A stretch of 64,000 nt of DNA from Mesorhizobium sp. B2-8-5 (GTDB lineage Bacteria > Pseudomonadota > Alphaproteobacteria > Rhizobiales > Rhizobiaceae). This document shows positions 61,101-64,000 of this stretch, in pieces (within the stretch, counting starts at the first letter, position 1; the number at the start of each line of letters is the position of its first letter). The stretch lies in the NCBI RefSeq assembly GCF_006440675.2, contig NZ_CP083951.1, positions 2,637,501 to 2,701,500 on the forward strand, in the 5' to 3' direction. A model generated the notes under the pieces. The model was not told the DNA's origin, ran no database searches, and worked only from the letters and a program-made list of their open reading frames with translations. A program made the position numbers and the translations under genes.

Positions 61101-64000
61101 CCGGCTTCACCAAGAGCGGTGCGGGCACGCTGACGCTCGCCAACTCCAATAACGACTTTACCGGCGCCGTCGCCGTCACCGGCGGCCTCCTGGCCGTGAA
61201 CACGCTGCCCAACGGCGGACAGCTCAGCCCGATCGGTCAGAGCAGCAGCGCTCCGGCCAATCTCACGCTGAGTGGCGGCGGCGGGTTGCGCTATACTGGC
61301 GTCACGACCACCACCGATCGCGGCTTCACGCTGGGGACCGGCGGCGGCGTCGTCGATGTCAGCGCGGCCGGCACGACGCTGACGGTCGGTGGCCAGGTGG
61401 TGGGAGGCGGCGCCCTTACCAAGAACGGCGCGGGCACGCTGACCCTGACCGCGGCCAACACCTATACTGGCGGCAATACGGTCAATAGCGGCATCCTGCG
61501 TGCCGGCGCGGCAAACGTACTGGGCAATAGCGGGCCGATGACGCTTGCCAATACGGCGGGCGTATCGCTCGACCTCAACAATTTCAACAATGTTGTCGGC
61601 GCGCTCAATGGCGGCGGCGCCAATGGCGGCAATGTCACGCTGGGTTCGGCCACGCTGCAGATCAATGGCGGCAACGGCAGTTATTCGGGCTCGATCAGCG
61701 GCACCGGCGGCATCCTGCGCACCGGTGGCGGCACCCAGACCTTCACTGGCTGCAACAACAGCTATAGCGGAGCCACGAACCTCAACGGCGCGAACATCAG
61801 CACCGATTGCATCCGCAACGGCGGCGTCGCCAGCGGCATCGGCGCCTCGAGCAACGCTGCGACCAACCTGATCTTCAACAATGCCTCGCTTATCTATACC
61901 GGCGGCAGCGTCACGACCGACCGCGGCTTCCAACTCTCGGCGAATACCGGCGCCATCAATGTTTCCAATGCCGCCGCGACCCTGACCTTCACCGGCAATG
62001 TCATTGGGGCAGGCAGCTTGCGCAAGGACGGCCCGGGCACGCTGGTCCTGTCCGGCGCCAATACATCGACCGGCAACACCCAGATCTCGGGCGGCGTGCT
62101 GCGCGCGGGGACGACCAACGCCTTTGGTCCGCAGGGACATATGACCCTCGACAACACCGCCGGCGTTGCGCTCGACCTTGCGGGCTTCAACACGGTGGTA
62201 ACATCCCTCATCGGCGGCGGAGCCACTGGCGGGAACATCAAGTTGGGCAATGCGACGCTGACGATCAACGGCGTCGACACCCGTTCCTACGCGGGCGCCA
62301 TCAGCGGCACCGGCGGGCTCATCAAGAACGGCGCCAACATCCAGGCGCTCTCCGGCTGCAACAGCAGCTACAGCGGCAGCACCGTGATCAATGCCGGCAC
62401 GCTCCAGGTCACCTGCCTGGCGAACGGAGGCGTCAACAGCTCGATCGGCGCCTCGTCGTCCAATCCGGCGAACCTGGTGATCGGCAACGGCGCTACCCTG
62501 CAATATGTCGGCGCGGCCGCCACGACAGACCGGCAGTTCACGCTGGGCGCGGGCGGCGCCACGCTCGATTCTTCCGGCACCGGCGCCATACAGTTCACCT
62601 ATGGCGGCCCGGTAACCCTCGCCGGCAACGCCCCGCGCACCTTGACGTTGGCCGGCACCAATACCGGCACCAATATCTTGGGCGCCCGGCTGGACGACAA
62701 CATCGCCGGCGTCACCTCGCTCGCCAAGACCGGCACCGGCACCTGGCGCCTGACCAATCAGGCCAGCAGCTATACGGGCGCGACCACCATCGGCGGCGGC
62801 ATATTGATCGTCGACAAATTGGCCGATGGCGGAATGGCCAGCAGCATCGGTGCGTCTTCTAACGCGGCCGGCAACCTGGTGATCGGCAAGGATTCGACGT
62901 TGCGCTATGTCGGCACGGGCGATACCACCGACCGTCAATTCACGCTCGATACCGGCGTGACCTATATCCAGTCCTCGGGAACAGGAGCGCTCGTCTTCGC
63001 CAATACCGGGACGGTCAGCCTGACCGGCACCAACGCAACGCGCACGATTGCGCTAGGCGGCACCAACACCGGCCTTAACACGATGGGCGGTGCCATCGGC
63101 GACAACGGCACCGGCGCCACGACGCTCGCCAAGAACGACAGCGGCACCTGGGTCCTCACCGGCAACAATACCTATTCCGGCAACACCGTCATCAACGACG
63201 GCAATCTGATGATCGGCAATGGCGGCACCACCGGCAATGCCGGTGTGGGCAATGTCATCGTCAATTCGTCAACGTCCACCCTGTCCCTCAATCGCAGCGA
63301 CACCTTCACCTTCAGCGGCACGCTGAGCGGGCCTGGCACCCTGGCGCAAATCGGTATGGGCACAAGCGTGCTGACATCGCCTAACAACGCCATTGGCGCG
63401 ACCACCATCAATGCCGGCACATTGCAGGTGGATGGCGGCCTGCAAACGCCGACCATCGCCATGACGGGCAGTTCCACTTTGACCGTCGGAGGCACGGTCC
63501 AGGCCGCCGGCTCCACCCAAACCGCCATTACCGGGAATACTGGCAACAACACCGTCAATATCAAAACTGGCGGCATTTTCCGGGCGACAGGCGACCTTGG
63601 CGGTGGCAGCGACACTGTCAACCTGACCGGGACCTTGAACACCGGAGTGGGAGCGCTGAACCTTGGCGCCGGCAACGACACGCTGACGCTTAACGACGGC
63701 GCCGTTCTCACCGGAACAGTCAACGCCGGCACCGGTGGCGAGACGGGCGCGGGCGACACGCTTCGGGTAATCAACACGGTGAATCGCACAGTCCAGGGCG
63801 CGGGCATCAGCGGGTTCGAGAGCCTGGACAAGCAGGGCACCGGAACGTTGACGCTTGTTGGTGACCACAGCTACAGCGCCGACACGACGATCCAGGGCGG
63901 GACGCTCCAGGTGGGCAGCGGCGCGACAGCGGGTACCTTGACGACACCGAGCGTCGTCAACAACGGCACGCTCGCGTTCAACCTGAACAACACCTACAGC
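58106..64000 (+). CDS. giant autotransporter-type adhesin with beta-strand repeats (incomplete, window-truncated)
   Basis: 1965 codons without a stop to the window end, starting at ATG 58106. The signal region is long (hydrophobic core PALALLTGLATTAAPAAS ends ~residue 50). The rest is a repetitive Gly/Ser/Thr/Asn-rich passenger of autotransporter-associated beta-strand repeats (NGTGRVIKAGGGTLTLSGNN, GVVDVSAAGTTLTVGGQVVG). At least five units of a longer motif, xNGGxxSSIGASS...TDRxFTL, start near 60884, 61208, 61814, 62418 and 62821. Few Cys occur, in two pairs (codons at 61751/61808 and 62357/62414). The C-terminal beta-barrel must lie beyond the window. Surface-exposed, likely adhesive. Confidence 0.88.
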   Translation, partial: MTKWQGQAASYAPQAVGFFACVTHGVLGRLPALALLTGLATTAAPAASLYWDVNNTSLNRGGTGIWNLTDSVWSASNDGVSGPYSAWNNGSLDDAFFGGTAGTITLGAPITAHNVTFEVSGYSVTGGTLTLGGVDPTLMVTTGGSTIASTINGTGRVIKAGGGTLTLSGNNSFNGGLTVSAGTLSLTGNNSFGSSPVVTGGALSLTGINSFMGEINVSGTLTASGAAALGDVGNNITISGGALNIGTTGGSLTGRTVTLSGTVVTLSGAGIGGAHFTGIGGLSVNPGVNLTDDTNNYTGATSFVGAGSSTFTSIGNLGEASSLGAPTTVANGNISISNPSGTAGTRTATYVGDGDVSNRNWSLYSNGYRGTGLGNSGTGTLTLTGSISVGNSGLAQVPSFTAATADLELLGVISGGSATFIANAGQALTLGGANTFTGNSGVSGAGTVKAGIIANAGVASSLGAGSTTGISGGTLSYTGVGASTNRNWVLSGGGTLDNDGSGALALSGTMSLSGTGTLGGSFAGADNMVSGVISGAGNLRGAGTGTWVVSGANTYTGQTIVDSGTLRAGSAGAFGASSQFVVNGGTLDFNGYSQTLTTLAGTGGTLDLGSATLTIQAPTGTTASFAGSITGTGGLTKLGDSTQTLTGASTYTGDTTIGGGTLALDFSPAGGPTSDIVGSDSALVMTGGTLKVTGAANESDTQIFDGLTITAGNNTVSAVSGTGGSMTVNLGAITRTGGLMNFNLPTSGNIRTTNTSLGGWATVNGTDYAKVVGGNILAFTDADYTDKDNAANWLDNEFITDVAGFSGTVTGTKQLGGLRYTQPVSTTVTVNAGETLGVDGTIIVAPTVLGNNQLITGGKMTGANGGVLGVQQNSTGNFTIASQIVDNGPGMGFTKAGTGLVTLTNTANSYTGATRVVQGTLAVTSIGNGGATSSIGASSAASSNLVLEGSTLRYTGAGDSSDRGFTFGKSGAITGAGVEVTNANANLIFSGLVTSTDGAGFTKSGAGTLTLANSNNDFTGAVAVTGGLLAVNTLPNGGQLSPIGQSSSAPANLTLSGGGGLRYTGVTTTTDRGFTLGTGGGVVDVSAAGTTLTVGGQVVGGGALTKNGAGTLTLTAANTYTGGNTVNSGILRAGAANVLGNSGPMTLANTAGVSLDLNNFNNVVGALNGGGANGGNVTLGSATLQINGGNGSYSGSISGTGGILRTGGGTQTFTGCNNSYSGATNLNGANISTDCIRNGGVASGIGASSNAATNLIFNNASLIYTGGSVTTDRGFQLSANTGAINVSNAAATLTFTGNVIGAGSLRKDGPGTLVLSGANTSTGNTQISGGVLRAGTTNAFGPQGHMTLDNTAGVALDLAGFNTVVTSLIGGGATGGNIKLGNATLTINGVDTRSYAGAISGTGGLIKNGANIQALSGCNSSYSGSTVINAGTLQVTCLANGGVNSSIGASSSNPANLVIGNGATLQYVGAAATTDRQFTLGAGGATLDSSGTGAIQFTYGGPVTLAGNAPRTLTLAGTNTGTNILGARLDDNIAGVTSLAKTGTGTWRLTNQASSYTGATTIGGGILIVDKLADGGMASSIGASSNAAGNLVIGKDSTLRYVGTGDTTDRQFTLDTGVTYIQSSGTGALVFANTGTVSLTGTNATRTIALGGTNTGLNTMGGAIGDNGTGATTLAKNDSGTWVLTGNNTYSGNTVINDGNLMIGNGGTTGNAGVGNVIVNSSTSTLSLNRSDTFTFSGTLSGPGTLAQIGMGTSVLTSPNNAIGATTINAGTLQVDGGLQTPTIAMTGSSTLTVGGTVQAAGSTQTAITGNTGNNTVNIKTGGIFRATGDLGGGSDTVNLTGTLNTGVGALNLGAGNDTLTLNDGAVLTGTVNAGTGGETGAGDTLRVINTVNRTVQGAGISGFESLDKQGTGTLTLVGDHSYSADTTIQGGTLQVGSGATAGTLTTPSVVNNGTLAFNLNNTYS

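Noticed and set aside
61013..62938. 641-codon open frame on the minus strand opposite the adhesin
   Set aside because: It lies wholly antisense to the repetitive passenger, where GC-rich repeats leave few stops. Its translation is low-complexity with no recognisable domain.

Overview
The window reads as part of the chromosome of a GC-rich alphaproteobacterium of the Rhizobiales, most likely Mesorhizobium or a close Phyllobacteriaceae relative. The evidence is the carA / yqeY-type / dnaG / rpoD housekeeping block, the many LysR, TetR, MarR and ROK regulators beside transporters, and the short palindromic intergenic repeats. The genus is an inference; no rRNA is present.

Layout. 1-301 is the start of carB (minus strand, cut by the window edge). 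0.5-13.9 kb holds regulator/effector pairs: ArsR with an MFS pump, MarR with an SDR, LysR with a LysE exporter, and mntR with mntH. A GST, a DHFR-like reductase, a Pcm-type methyltransferase, a YpfJ-type metallopeptidase and a TetA-like MFS pump lie among them. 13.85-28.9 kb is the conserved core (carA, yqeY, dnaG, rpoD). It is interrupted by an L,D-transpeptidase-like protein, a short DnaB/RecA-like ATPase, a GNAT, a DUF983/MocR pair, an MFS pump, a Na/Pi cotransporter and a RcnB-like protein. 29-32.9 kb carries small stress-type genes, including a PadR regulator with its operators and a PspA/YiaA pair facing a TetR gene across three identical-pattern operators. 32.9-40.4 kb is a sugar (probably amino-sugar) uptake and catabolism locus: binding protein, two permeases, a BKACE enzyme, a BadF-type kinase, a SIS isomerase/deaminase and a ROK regulator; it has no ABC ATPase of its own. 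40.4-43.2 kb has azoR/LysR and TetR/VOC pairs.

43.2-46.4 kb is a compositional outlier: one large KAP-type P-loop NTPase with two membrane segments and a ~390-residue N-terminal region, inserted among ordinary genes. It is the best candidate here for an undescribed (possibly anti-phage) system. 46.4-49.0 kb has a trypsin-like PDZ protease opposite a paralogue that has lost all three catalytic residues, followed by a LuxR-type regulator. 49-55.5 kb has an HSDL2-type SDR, a YqhA-like membrane protein, an OmpA-family protein with a very long Gln/Lys/Arg-rich repeat region, a YcgN-type Cys-cluster protein, and a small secreted protein flanked on both sides by hairpin arrays. A tRNA with CAU anticodon (probably tRNA-Ile2) lies at 55.66 kb. 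After it come a TPR protein with a CyaA-like N-terminal domain and the first 1965 codons of a giant autotransporter-type adhesin that runs off the window end.

All positions and motifs were read by eye; family names rest on recognised motifs and remembered family features, not on searches.
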